This document shows positions 1 to 9,582 of a stretch of DNA of 64,000 nucleotides, one piece after another. The stretch's first letter is position 1; the number at the start of each line of letters is the position of its first letter. This stretch comes from Protopterus annectens (Eukaryota > Chordata > Ceratodontiformes > Protopteridae): the NCBI RefSeq assembly GCF_019279795.1, contig NC_056726.1:1138096882-1138160881 (forward strand), read 5' to 3'. The notes under the pieces were generated by a model that had not been told where the DNA came from, searched no databases, and saw nothing but the letters and a program-made list of their open reading frames with translations. Made by a program: the position numbers and the translations under genes.

Positions 1-300
1 TCTGATCATGTAGCCCAGGCTGGTATGACCCTGACCTTGAGCAGCATCTTACCCTCACCTAAAATGATGCCACAGTGTAAAGACAAAATGATCGATTTTT
101 AACAATTGGCTAAAATTTTGGTGTCATTCAAAGGGGATCCAGTATCTGTCTGCCCGGGATGACATGCTCGACAAGCCACGTTGCTTCGCTAGGGACGGCT
201 TGCACCTGTCACCCCTGGGCTTTCGGATATTGGCAAAGGCTCTTGCCACCCCCATAGTGCCTTTTTTAGGCAAGGCTCAAAAGACAAACCCACCTCCATA
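1..300 (+). pseudogene. CR1 ORF1 C-terminal part, SGNH esterase-like
   Basis: ORF1 of CR1 and L2 LINEs encodes an RNP protein that often ends in an SGNH-type esterase domain. Near 160-285 this piece has the last block of that domain: a D-G-L-H-L run followed by SPLGFRILAKALA, which carries the catalytic Asp-x-x-His pair. The earlier Ser and Gly blocks lie outside the window, or are visible only in the second copy near 9079. The reading frame is broken around 60-130 and no start is present. Assignment rests on the motif and on the adjoining ORF2. Confidence 0.6.
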
Positions 301-309
301 GACAACACA

Positions 310-1518
310 ATGAATAAGAAACTAAGGGTAATGCTGCTAAATGCCAAAAGTCTAAACCTCAAGATGCACGCACTCGAAGCCCTCCTCAGTATGGAGAACA
401 TCAATATCTGTGCAGTGACAGAAACCTGGTTCAAGGCTCCAGAGAGCACCCCAGCACTACCAGGTTATACCTCATATCATGCTTTTTGGCCCCAAAACTC
501 AGACCGAACCACAAAAGGAAGGGAGTATCCATATTTATCAAAGATACCAACATCTCCCAGTTAGTGGCGTCACACAAAGCATTGGAGACCATCCATGTGC
601 AACTAAAAGTGGGCAAAACTGCATTTCAGTTTGTAGCATGTTACAGACCACCCTCTCAAAATCAGGAATCTCACTCGGCTTTCCTGAAAACACTGGAGAA
701 TATGAAGATGTCTGCAAACACCATTATATTGGGTGATTTCAACTACCCAAACATAGACTGGGAGCATTACTCAAGCCCCAACACCCTAGCCCAAAGGTTC
801 CTGGAATTTATAAACTCAAATGCTATGAAACAACTAGTAACCACTCCCACAAGAGGGGAAAACCTACTTGTCCTGATCATTACCAACATGGGGACTCTAT
901 GCTCCATACCAGAGGTATACCCCTTATCGGTGAGATCAGACCATAAATTAAACTCACTGGATATCCACATCCCGACCCCACCCCCAGCCCAGAAAACCAC
1001 AGTGAAAAACTTCTCAAAAGTGAACTTCACACTTCTCAAAACCGAGGTGGAATCCTTCAAGTCCCCCGGGCCAGTGGAAACTACGGCCCAAACTGCAGAA
1101 TCCTATATAAACGCATTTTATGGACACCTCCAGGAATGCATGGATCATGCTATCCCAAACAAAACCAAGACCCAATCTTCCAAAGGCAGGCATCCAGTCT
1201 GGTGGACCCCAGCCATAAATAAGCTGTACAACAGAAGGTGGAAGCTACTACATGATAGAGCAAAATCCATAAAAGGGAAGGCATCTCTGATCAGTACTAG
1301 CAAAAAACTACGATCCCTCATAAAATCCTCCAAGGCCAGCTTCGAGAGAAAAATTATACAGGACACTAAAGATAATCACAAGGATTGTTTTAGTTATGTT
1401 AGGAACCTGGGATGCAACTCCCAGATATGCTCAGAGTTGATCCAAAATGACAAAAAATACACTGAACCCACAGACATTGCAATATGCTGGCAGACAGGTT
1501 TAGTGCAAACTTCACTCT
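310..1518 (+). pseudogene. CR1 ORF2, apurinic-type endonuclease and linker only
   Basis: This is the N-terminal part of the CR1 polyprotein, the APE-like endonuclease that nicks target DNA for target-primed reverse transcription. Visible motifs are AVTETWF (catalytic Glu), ILGDFNYP (Asp/Asn) and RSDHKL (Asp/His). A frameshift near 520 splits the domain between two frames: 310-525, then 486 onward. The frame continues through the basic linker rich in Lys and Arg up to TDIA near 1477. It then runs into sequence from the far 3' end because the whole reverse transcriptase is deleted. An in-frame tail to 1577 is a by-product of that deletion. Confidence 0.85.
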
Positions 1519-1720
1519 TGATGAGTGGAAGGGGGATCGTAGGTTTACCCTGGGGATTACTTCTGTGTCACTACTAGACAGAGGCACAGTAAACTAACCT
1601 TAAAAAGGGCACACTAAACTCAAAATCAAAGGGTGGCGAAAGCCAATCACACTCTGGCTAGGCTTATAAATGCCCCAGGGCAGATAGCCTAGTATGAACC
1701 TATGAACCTATGAACCTATT

Positions 1721-2045
1721 AGGAACAGACATACATAGCAATCTGAACTTCGACCACCAAGTGTCCACACTAGTATTGAAAGCGTATGTTGTACATATCA
1801 TAAGTCATGCCATTGTATCTGACCTCAGGATTACATTACAACACTGTACTCAAACCTCATCAGAACACTAATATATATTATAATGCTCTCTTTTGCATGT
1901 ACCTCACCAGACACATGTAGCAGCTGGAGACATTGCATGGGTTACTCACCAAGAAAACACAGGGCCTACAAACCATGCCATGGTGTATGTGGATAGATTG
2001 AAATCCATGTCACTTTAATCTGTCTTGTATAGGATGAAGTGACTT
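1721..2045 (+). mobile_element. Older CR1 fragment, C-terminal RT region
   Basis: Directly after the terminal repeat of the preceding copy, the translation resembles the CR1 C-terminal region. LGTDIHSNLNFDH near 1723-1760 corresponds to LGTQVDSNLSFDNH of the copy at 11750, and RLKSMSL near 1995-2015 corresponds to the family's RLKKLWLYS. Stops and frameshifts are frequent. It is a second, more decayed CR1 piece against which the first copy ends. Confidence 0.65.
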
Positions 2046-2104
2046 CTACCTGTCTTTCAGGCCAGCCTCTGACCTGCCCTAGTGAGAATAGTGTACAGCC
2101 ACAA

Positions 2105-2211
2105 ATCAGATATAGCTGATGACATCAGCAGTGTTTGGTGAGGAGAATAGGGCAATAACAGTGTCCTGCATGCTGATGTAAAAGGCTGTCTATAAAGTCA
2201 AGCAAGTGCAT

Positions 2212-2288
<77 letters not shown>

Positions 2289-2298
2289 ACACACACAT

Positions 2299-2382
<84 letters not shown>

Positions 2383-3370
2383 CACAGTGACAAAAGAACT
2401 CCTACCTATTTTTAAGTGCACACACTAGAGACATCTGTATTTATCACAAGCTCCACAGCACAAGTCTGTCTTAGCGAGTGCCAGAAAATACTTTATAGCT
2501 GATGACATCATCAGAGTTGGGGAGAAGAGGATGTAATAGCAGTAGCCTACAAGCTGGTGTAAAATGCTCCCTCTAAAGGAAAACAAGTACATACCTACAA
2601 ACACACCAGTTGCCTGAAATAAGAACAGAACCCCTGCCTATCTAAGTACACAAACCAGAGACACCTTTACTTATCAAAGTGCCAGAGCACAAGTCTGACT
2701 TGGAAAGTGCAGACAACAATTTATAGCCAATAACATCACCAGAGTCTGGGGAGAGGAAGATGGTAATAGCAGTATCCTATAAGCTAGTGTAAAATGCTTC
2801 CTCTAATGGCAGGAAAGTGCACACACATAAACACATCCACTCACACCAGTTGCCTGCAATGAGAATAGAACCCCTACTTATCTAAGAGCAAAGACTATAG
2901 AACTTTGTACTTTAATGCAACCACCTTGGCACAAGTCTGCCTTCTACAAGGCTGCAGGAACATTTATAGTGGATGACATCAGCAATGAATGTTAGAAAGA
3001 AAAGGTTGGGAGCCCTGTCTGACAGGGACATGTAGGCATGTCCAAATGTCAAAATAGTGTTACTCCATGGGATTGACGTTCTGACTGCAGGATACACAGT
3101 TATGCTCTTCTGATTACAGAGAGACACACACATACACATGTACACAGACCACTTAACTGCCGAGAGAACATAACCTCTACCTACCTAATGTACACAGACT
3201 GTAAAACTCAGTACTTAAAGTAAGAGCCTTGGTACAAGTCTGACTTGTACATGGCTGCAGGACAACTTATAGTGGATGACATTATCACTGGATGTTAGAG
3301 AGAAGAGGTTTGGAGGCTTACATTAAATGGATGTGTAGACATGTACAACCATCCAGATATTGCAGGGTTT
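2105..3370 (+). repeat. Degenerate tandem repeat, ~236-bp monomer
   Basis: A marker resembling tttatagctgatgacatcatcag recurs at about 2112, 2492, 2729, 2964 and 3268. Each is followed by a gagaagaggatg-like stretch, then a CA-rich segment, then cagttgcctg-like and acccctacctatctaag-like blocks. Spacing is about 236 bp for the middle copies. The first interval is longer because of the CA expansion, and the interval after 2964 is also longer, about 304 bp. I do not recognise the family. Confidence 0.75.
2212..2378 (+). repeat. (CA)n microsatellite with short interruptions
   Basis: About 165 bp of almost pure CA, interrupted once by aacaacacacacatgc near 2283-2300. It lies inside the first monomer of the tandem repeat, at the position where other monomers carry short acacaca tracts. 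Confidence 0.98.
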
Positions 3371-3951
3371 GGCATGTTACCAGACTGTGTAAGGTATAAT
3401 ATTTGGTGGCTGTGTTCCAATGTTCAGGTATGCTTTATAAGACAGCTTTAGAAACTAGATGCAAACAGGTATCCACATTACTGCAAGTATTGGAAAATCT
3501 GAATGTTTATTGTTCTTTTAAGGATGTGCATGGCATATAACATCACATTTTTTATTGATTTATGTAGTATAGTTGATACATTTGTGAGCAAGTACTGAGA
3601 GACCATGGTTGCAGTGCATGCAGAGAGGTAACAGATGACTGCATCGTTAATATGTGATATTGTATGAGATACGGCTTTCATTCATTGTATATTTACACGT
3701 GTAGTACCATGTTGTGAGCACTAAATGGAAAGTAAACAAAAGTAATACATACTATTGTCCACTTTGCATACAGGGGTGTAGCAAGCAAATTCCGTTTTTT
3801 TACTCACAAGGTTTTAGTGCCAACCCCCTTGGACACATATCATATACAAATAGACACATCACTCATAATGCTGCCCCAAAGCACTTAATAAATGCAAGGA
3901 ACATTGTCAGCTTTTCCCCCTACAACTATTATATCATATTATACAACTATG
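3371..3951. other. No recognised feature
   Basis: AT-rich unique-looking DNA. Open frames here are short and show no family resemblance or coding signature. Confidence 0.6.
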
Positions 3952-4191
3952 CAGACGGCGCAGTAGTGCAGTGGTAGCATTGTCACCTCACAGCAAAAAG
4001 TTCTTCAGTTCGATTCTCGGCTGGAGTGCCTTCAGTATGGAGTCTGCATGTCCTCCCTGCATTCATGTGAGTTTTTTTCTGGGTACTCTGGTTTCCTCCC
4101 ACCTTACAATGACATGTGCCTGGAGCATTTGTCCCCGGGCCTCTTGACTTTGTTCTAAGTCGGATTTTCACGATAAATGTTAAATAAATAT
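3952..4191 (+). mobile_element. V-SINE-like SINE with gcatttgtccccgggcctc tail
   Basis: The head is tRNA-related: cagtggtagcattg is A-box-like and agttcgattctcggc is B-box-like. The body carries the vertebrate SINE segment gtatggagtctgcatgtcctccc and ggtttcctccca. The tail differs from the other V-SINE-like copies here: ctggagcatttgtccccgggcctc, ending in gttaaataaata. The same tail recurs without a head at 40972-41077. No clear target duplication is visible. Confidence 0.8.
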
Positions 4192-5189
4192 TACGTATAT
4201 TTGTTTTACATTAGAAATACTGCACCTGTTGTTGAAACCATTCACTTAGACCGTTGTAGACATAATATGACCTAAGAAAAAATCATGTTTATGTGATGCT
4301 TAGAAAATATGTACTCAATAGGGTACAAAGAGTATGCCTAGCTACACCCTTGTTTGCAAAGCACAATGCCGAGCAGTGGGTTTATACAACAGTAGGTGAT
4401 TTTGCATATGTGAGATACACATTTCTACTGCTTTCCCTGTTTGTGCTCAGTTAAGCAGTGTGCAAACAAGAGGCTCATTGCTAAAATTATGATATGTAGT
4501 ATTTAGTGTAGGAAACACACCTACTGATTAGCTGAGTCTGGGCAGCAGGTGTAAATGCATTAACATATTTATTTTTAAGTCAAGATGACATAGGATTTGA
4601 ATCCAGGTCTATGGACTATGTTTAAATAAGTAGTGATAATGCAATGTAATTATATTTTAAGCTACATGCACAGTATATTACTTTATGTTGCCATAGTGCA
4701 GCATGTTTAAGCATCATTGTGTGGCGGTAACTGCAAGAAAGAGACGTTCCCCGTTGCTTGGCATTGGTGCATGATGCCAAACTCTATGCAAATATAGAGG
4801 CCAAAGGTGAAGGGCTCCATTGGTTTTCAGGCTACTTATGTGTGTTGTGTGTGATTCTATTTTTTGACCAGATTAAAGGTATTAAAATAGGGTAGATAGG
4901 AAAGTGGTGAAATGGGGGTCAAACTTATCATAGTAAATAGTAAATAAATAGTAAATAGGGAGGAAGAACAAGGGGAAATCTATATTGGTATGTGCAGGAG
5001 GGGGTAGGAAAGAATCATACCTATCCATTTCTTCAACAGTGTAACATGAGAATATGTACATTTATCTGAATTTTGACTGCCATCTGTACAAAGATGGGTG
5101 ACAACACTGTGATCATGTTGTAGAGTCAATCAGACCAAATCAAGTGTGTCAAGTAGACATGTGAGAAATGGAGAACTATGTAAGGTATG
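4192..5189. other. No recognised feature
   Basis: AT-rich DNA with short low-complexity bits, for example repeated agtaaata near 4940-4960. No repeat family, RNA gene or convincing open frame was found. Confidence 0.55.
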
Positions 5190-5221
5190 ATATCGATATC
5201 TATATCTACTTATCTATAAAG

Positions 5222-5260
<39 letters not shown>

Positions 5261-5283
5261 TAGATAGATATATATAGATATCT

Positions 5284-5348
<65 letters not shown>
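5190..5348. repeat. TA/GATA/GA low-complexity tract
   Basis: Runs of TATATA, GAGAGA and GATAGATA-type units with TATCTA repeats, ending in about 45 bp of pure TA that borders the fold-back element. Confidence 0.95.
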
Positions 5349-5351
<3 letters not shown>

Positions 5352-5721
5352 AATCCATACAGATCCCCAAAGACAAAATCACCGAAACTAATTTCAGCTT
5401 GGCATACCTGCGTGAAAGTGCTTTTCACTAACAAAGCACTTTCGCGTACGTATGCCTGTTTGCGAGACCACACTATGGTGTGGATAAGGGAACATTCCCC
5501 TTTCCTCACTGTAGTACAGTCTCAGAGTGAGAATATTAATGTAGGGGGTGTGTGGAGGGTGCAGGGGGGCAAAGCTCCCCTGCATAAACATAGATTTCTT
5601 TCTTTTTTTTTTTTTTTTACTTATATTAACGAAAGCGCTTTTTCGGTGAAAGCGCTTTCATTAATATATGCTCGGTGATTATGGATTCGGGACTTTGCAC
5701 ATTCGTGCATAAGTCCTAGAT

Positions 5722-5723
<2 letters not shown>
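5349..5723. mobile_element. Fold-back, MITE-like element lodged between TA repeats
   Basis: About 375 bp is enclosed on both sides by TA microsatellite. Near-terminal blocks occur in inverted orientation on the two sides: GAATCCATA, ATCACCGA and GAAAGYGCTTT. Many local palindromes are visible: gaaagtgctttt with aaagcactttc (5414-5450), ccacactatggtgtgg (5468-5483), gaaagcgctttc (twice in 5632-5660) and gcacgaatgtgc. No coding capacity. The ATCACCGAA motif also opens the terminal inverted repeat of the element at 63131, suggesting a related family. Confidence 0.5.
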
Positions 5724-5797
<74 letters not shown>

Positions 5798-5802
5798 TTT
5801 TT
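5724..5802. repeat. (TA)n tract ending in poly(T)
   Basis: Pure TA with one tg interruption near 5753, followed by about 14 T. Confidence 0.97.
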
Positions 5803-6237
5803 GCGGGATAGGTGCCCATTATTTTTCTTTTTTCAGTAATAGAGAAATGTTTGGTAAGGGATATAGGTATAACTGGGTCAGGTAAGGTAAGTAGGTGAGG
5901 AAGCAATTGCAAACAAACAAGATAAAAGACAGGCATGGTGAGGGACACAAATAGTTGGGGTACACATGCTTGAGTGAGGGAGGGAGGGGACAACGGACAA
6001 CACAGGCTCGTGCACGTCAAGCTTGGGGACAGTGAGAATCGCGTACTCACTCACGGGACTGTCATCACTATCCTCTTTCTCTGCTGGTGACTGTAGTGCT
6101 TGACATCTTCTCCTCCTATGGACCATGAAGGAGTGCAGCCTCTCCATCCAGTGTAGGCATACAGCGATGGTGCGGTACACAATCCTGGCATCTCCCAGTG
6201 GGTGATGTAAACACCAGCTCCACCACTGCTCTTGTGT
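5803..6237. other. No recognised feature
   Basis: A 120-codon reverse-strand open frame (5878-6240) spans this stretch but has no motif I recognise. It ends where the PLE-derived frame begins. Confidence 0.45.
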
Positions 6238-6660
6238 CAATATGTTATTGACCGGAAAGAGCTAGCGCTAAACAATTACTGCCAATTTATTACTTTTAAA
6301 AGAAGAAATTGTAACTCAGCAGACTTAATATACTTAGCTGTTTGTAACCATTTTTTTTATGTAGGGAAAACTGAGAGGAAATTGGCCAAAAGAATTTACA
6401 AACATTTGCACAATATGAAAACATCCAATTTGAAAAATGCCCTATATAGGCACTCTATAGCCTGCAATGGTTTTAAGAAATTTGTATTTGGCATTTTAGA
6501 AGTTGTTCTGCCAAATACCAGAGAAAGACCCTGGGAAAATAGATTAGAGTACAGTACATGGAACATCTCTGCCAATTAATGGTAGATGCTACAGTGAAGC
6601 TAGGCTTAAATGATTACATTTCTCTTCAACTTGTGCTGAGGATGAGGGCAGTGTAATTAT
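6238..6660 (+). pseudogene. PLE GIY-YIG endonuclease remnant
   Basis: PLE proteins join a telomerase-related reverse transcriptase to a C-terminal GIY-YIG nuclease that cuts target DNA. Here the frame shows the LIYLAVCNHFFYVGKTERKL block, a diverged GIY-YIG core with the conserved YVGKTER. It continues with KRIYKHL (catalytic Arg region) and ENRLEY, which contains the conserved Glu. The same blocks occur at 44930-45180. The reverse transcriptase is absent, a stop follows at 6577-6579, and the last part lies out of frame near 6600-6655. Confidence 0.82.
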
Positions 6661-6811
6661 GAATGTTATGTTATTTTATTTTATCCTACTTGTTTTATAA
6701 TTTTACAATTTACATGGTTTTCATTAATCATGATTACTTTCTGATTTTTAGTATACTATTAATATTTTAAACACATATGTTGTACTATGACCCTTTCAAC
6801 TATGATACTTT

Positions 6812-6950
6812 TATAGGTTCATAGATTATTACTAGGCTAACTACCCTTGCGAGCCATTTTAAGCCTATCCAATTATCCATTGTGAGATGCAAACCCTGCA
6901 CCTTGTGTTTGTAAGGCAAACACCTTAACCATTAGGCCACCCTCCCAACC
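6812..6950 (-). mobile_element. tRNA-derived SINE with CR1-like tail
   Basis: On the reverse strand the head reads gggagggtggcctaatggttaaggtg with B-box-like gggtttgcatctcac. It is followed by aggcttaaaatggc, the tagcctagta-like block and ctatgaacctata. The last part resembles the CR1 3' end at 12400-12472. It sits in the 3'UTR of the PLE. Confidence 0.85.
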
Positions 6951-7028
6951 TTCACTGCGATTTTAATGAGGTGGAGTTTTGTGATATGTGTTCCTTTAAG
7001 ATTCTTTGACAGTTAACTTATTGTATGT

Positions 7029-7088
7029 CTTTTGGCTTATCCTGGTTAGGGGTCCGGTCCACTAATGATTGGCAGTTGATTTTTACGG
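7029..7088 (-). mobile_element. V-SINE 3' tail fragment
   Basis: Reading the reverse strand gives aaatcaactgccaatcatta, gtggaccgg and cccctaaccaggataagcc. This matches the end of the complete V-SINE at 24130-24200. Head and body are missing. Confidence 0.75.
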
Positions 7089-7128
7089 TATTATTTAGTG
7101 AGTGTATATCAAGGGAGACCATGATGGT

Positions 7129-7180
7129 TGAGATGTTCTGAAGAAGCCCAGGTGAATGGATGAAAGTACTAAATATTTTA
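7129..7180 (+). ncRNA. Hammerhead-ribozyme-like motif at PLE 3' end
   Basis: The conserved core CTGAAGA (7138-7144) and GAAA (7162-7165) flank a small stem II (CCA 7148-7150 with TGG 7157-7159). GAAA runs into the palindrome AGTACT (7165-7170), which would form a minimal or dimeric stem III, followed by A7171 as the cleavage-site base. Stem I can form over nine positions, ttgagatgtt (7128-7137 side) against aatatttta (7172-7180), with G-U wobbles. An extra A sits after the first core block. PLEs are known to carry hammerhead motifs. Confidence 0.55.
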
Positions 7181-7419
7181 TTATTTTATATGAATAAATT
7201 GATTGATTATATTACATTTTGGATTTTTTTGTTTACTGACACTTATAGCCCCAGACTACATGGACCTATTTGTGGTTACTAGTTTTTGGAGGTCACACAA
7301 ATGCACATCATTTTTTGGTTACAATTATACAACACTTTTATATTTTATTGTATTAAAGAAATAACATTATTTTACAGTTGTAAATTGTGGTATTTGATCC
7401 CATGACCTCTGACTACAGT

Positions 7420-8548
7420 CTAACATTGGACTCCTATAATTGTTTTGTGAAACAGACTAATGCATGCACACTTGCTTTTACAGTTGGGGTATGCATGCTC
7501 AGTTTGATACAACAGTAGAAAAGACCCAAAAAGCTATCCTTAAGTGGTAAATATACAATAATTCCTGGCCCAGAAATTGTAGCTATTGGCCGTTTGGGCA
7601 GTTGTTTTTCCATCTCTTTCAACATTCTGGTTTAAAAGCCACACTTGCGCTTGTTTCCCACCATTCCTGTAACTAGCCTAGCCCAGATACAGAGTTGCTG
7701 TATCCAGGACTGTTGGTAAGCTTCTGAGCCCCACAAGCCTTTCTGTGGAGGAAAGCCTTCTAGCTTATCAGTGGGAGTGGTAAGCACTAGATAGCCTGTC
7801 TACCATGAGAGGAGAGGTTCTTGGCCCAGAAATTGTAGTTTATTGACCATTTGGACAGTTTGCCCATCTCTTTCAACTTTATTGTGATTTAAAAGCTTGT
7901 TTTTTTCACATATTGTACTTATTTGACTGCCTGCAATTTAAAAAGTTGTTTTTTGCTTAAATAATTTGTTTAGCTGTTGTAGGCTACACACTAAAGTGTG
8001 ATAGCCTTTTCTGATCGTTTGTAGTCGTTTAAAGCTGTTTTAAGTGTATTTTGTACTGTTTTTGCCTTATCTTTAAAAAAAAACAAAAAAAAAAAAAACA
8101 AAACATTCCTTGTTTCCCACCTTTCTAAGCTAGTATAGTGCAGTTTTCAGGCTAGTGCCGAATTCAGGGCTGTGATACTAGTTTCTGAGTTGCCCATACC
8201 TTACTTCGATAGAAGGAGGTTTCTCTGTTCACCTGTGAGAGAGGGGAGCTTTGAGCAACCTATCTGTCCCTGGAGGAGTGGTTCCAGCCCAGAAGTTAGT
8301 AGTTTATTGGCCATTTTGGGCTAATTTCTATCTCTTTCATTTCCCTACTATAAAAACCACGTTTGCACAGTTTTGCACACCGGGTAGCGCCGGTTAGCTA
8401 CGGTTAAATTATTCCCAGCTCCACTAAGTCTCCTCTTCAGTTTTGCCCTTGAAACTAGTCTAACTCTCAATCTAAGCACTCAAAAAGCATCCTACAGCCC
8501 AGCACTTGCTCAGACCTAATAGCAAACACTAATATACCCTGACACTGA
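7420..8548 (+). promoter_or_regulatory. CR1 5'UTR with repeated promoter-like units
   Basis: A block resembling ggcccagaaattgtag, tattggccatttggg, catctctttcaac and a ttaaaagcc stretch occurs near 7568, 7826 and 8287. A second block beginning tgtttcccacc occurs near 7650 and 8107. Units are about 260 bp, and the third interval is lengthened by an A-rich insertion near 8072-8105. Repeated 5' units drive transcription in some mammalian L1s; the same role here is an inference. Confidence 0.55.
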
Positions 8549-9560
8549 TTGCCCAGCAGGGCAAGGCTCATTATTCACCCCTCACCAACCAATCAACTAA
8601 GCAGCTCACCCTACTATTCAGGCATGACCAAAGGGCAATTTCAGGTGTACTCTCCAGTCCAGCTGGTGAATCTGGGTATCCTGAGGCAATGTTACAACTG
8701 CCTCATGTATACAGACAACCCTCTGCTCCTACTACAAACACTAACATATGCGAGAGATGCAATTATACAGCCAAACTGGAAGCTAAGCTGTCTCCACCCA
8801 AGACTGGAACAGATAGTCAAGAGGAGAAGGTTAACAACTGCACCACACCTCCAGCCGCACACAGACCTACTAAAACAGCACTCGCAAAAAATACACATAA
8901 ATACACAAAATCATACTCGGAGGCTCTAAATAAAAACCTGCAAAAGCATCAGAGACCTCCAAAGCAGACACCCAAACAACCTGCACATCCTGTTACAAAC
9001 CAGACAACACATAAAACACAAAATCAGTGTGCCTCACAATCACAGCCCTTAAGGTGAAATAACATACCTAATACACTAGTAATAGGTGACTCTATAGTCA
9101 GGCACACTGACATCCCACTCACTAGGCTGGACAAGCAGAAGCTGTCTGTCGGGAGCCAGAATCCGCCACATAACACAAGCACTCAGGTCACTTCAGAACA
9201 AGTACAAATATGACTCTGTCATTGTTCATGTTGATGTGAATGACCTGAGACATACCTCCCTGGACTACATGAAAAGAGACATGGAAGAGCTGTCTGATCA
9301 TGTAGCCCCAGGCTGGTATGACCCTGACCCTGAGTAGCATCCTGCCCTCACCAAGAATGATACCTCAGTAGGTGTCATTCAAAGAGGATCCAGTGTCTGT
9401 CAGCCTGGGACGACATGCTCGACAAGCCTCATTGCTTCTCAAGAGAAGACTTGCACCTGCCACCCCTAAGCTTTTGAATACTGGCCAAGGCTCTTGCTGC
9501 CCCACATAGTGCCTTTTTTAGGCAAGGCTCAAAAGTCAAACTCACCGCCATAATCAGCAC
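8549..9560 (+). pseudogene. CR1 ORF1, nucleic-acid-binding protein with esterase-like domain
   Basis: The frame changes at about 8690-8750, then stays open to 9055 with a basic, Gln/Lys/Pro-rich middle region; a CERCNYTAKLEAKL stretch is the only Cys pair seen. After a stop come the esterase landmarks: GDSIVRHTD near 9088 (Ser block), VIVHVDVNDLR near 9218 (the Asn block, with Gly replaced) and the HL-SPL-GF-ILAKAL region near 9440-9500. Several stops and shifts interrupt it. In CR1 and L2 this protein packages the RNA. Confidence 0.65.
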
Positions 9561-9582
9561 AATTAACAAAAAACTGAGGGCT

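Larger units (their letters stand above)
1..1720 (+). mobile_element. CR1-type LINE, 5'-truncated and internally deleted
   Basis: The copy enters from outside the window inside ORF1, runs through the ORF2 endonuclease and then jumps to the 3'UTR. Its last 100 bp match the 3' end of the longer CR1 copy at 12380-12472 (gggtggcgaaagcc, ggctaggcttataaatgccc, gcagatagcctagta) and it closes with the family's terminal repeat of the CTATGAAC type at 1693-1720. The reverse-transcriptase region present in the other copy is missing: about 1.5 kb is lost at about 1518. The element cannot move on its own. Confidence 0.88.
6238..7225 (+). mobile_element. Penelope-like element, 3' part (P1)
   Basis: The 5'-truncated copy consists of a GIY-YIG endonuclease remnant, a 3'UTR and a terminal region with a hammerhead-like core, followed by ATGAATAAATTGATTG-type sequence. 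The distance from the endonuclease end to the ribozyme core, after subtracting the two nested SINE pieces, is close to the ~360 bp seen in the copy at 43826-45776. This supports one continuous element with later insertions. Confidence 0.75.

Noticed and set aside
2125..2428. Four open frames encoding Cys-Val or His-Thr repeats
   Set aside because: They are translations of the CA/GT microsatellite and not genes.
2105..3370. CRISPR-like array because of regularly spaced repeats
   Set aside because: Repeats are about 236 bp apart, diverged and without spacer structure; the DNA is vertebrate.
5878..6240. 120-codon reverse-strand open frame
   Set aside because: No motif or family resemblance; flanked by low-complexity DNA and a PLE fragment.
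6812..6950. True tRNA gene suggested by A- and B-box-like sequence
   Set aside because: No cloverleaf of normal length. The sequence continues into a SINE body and CR1-like tail, and the same holds for the other tRNA-like heads.
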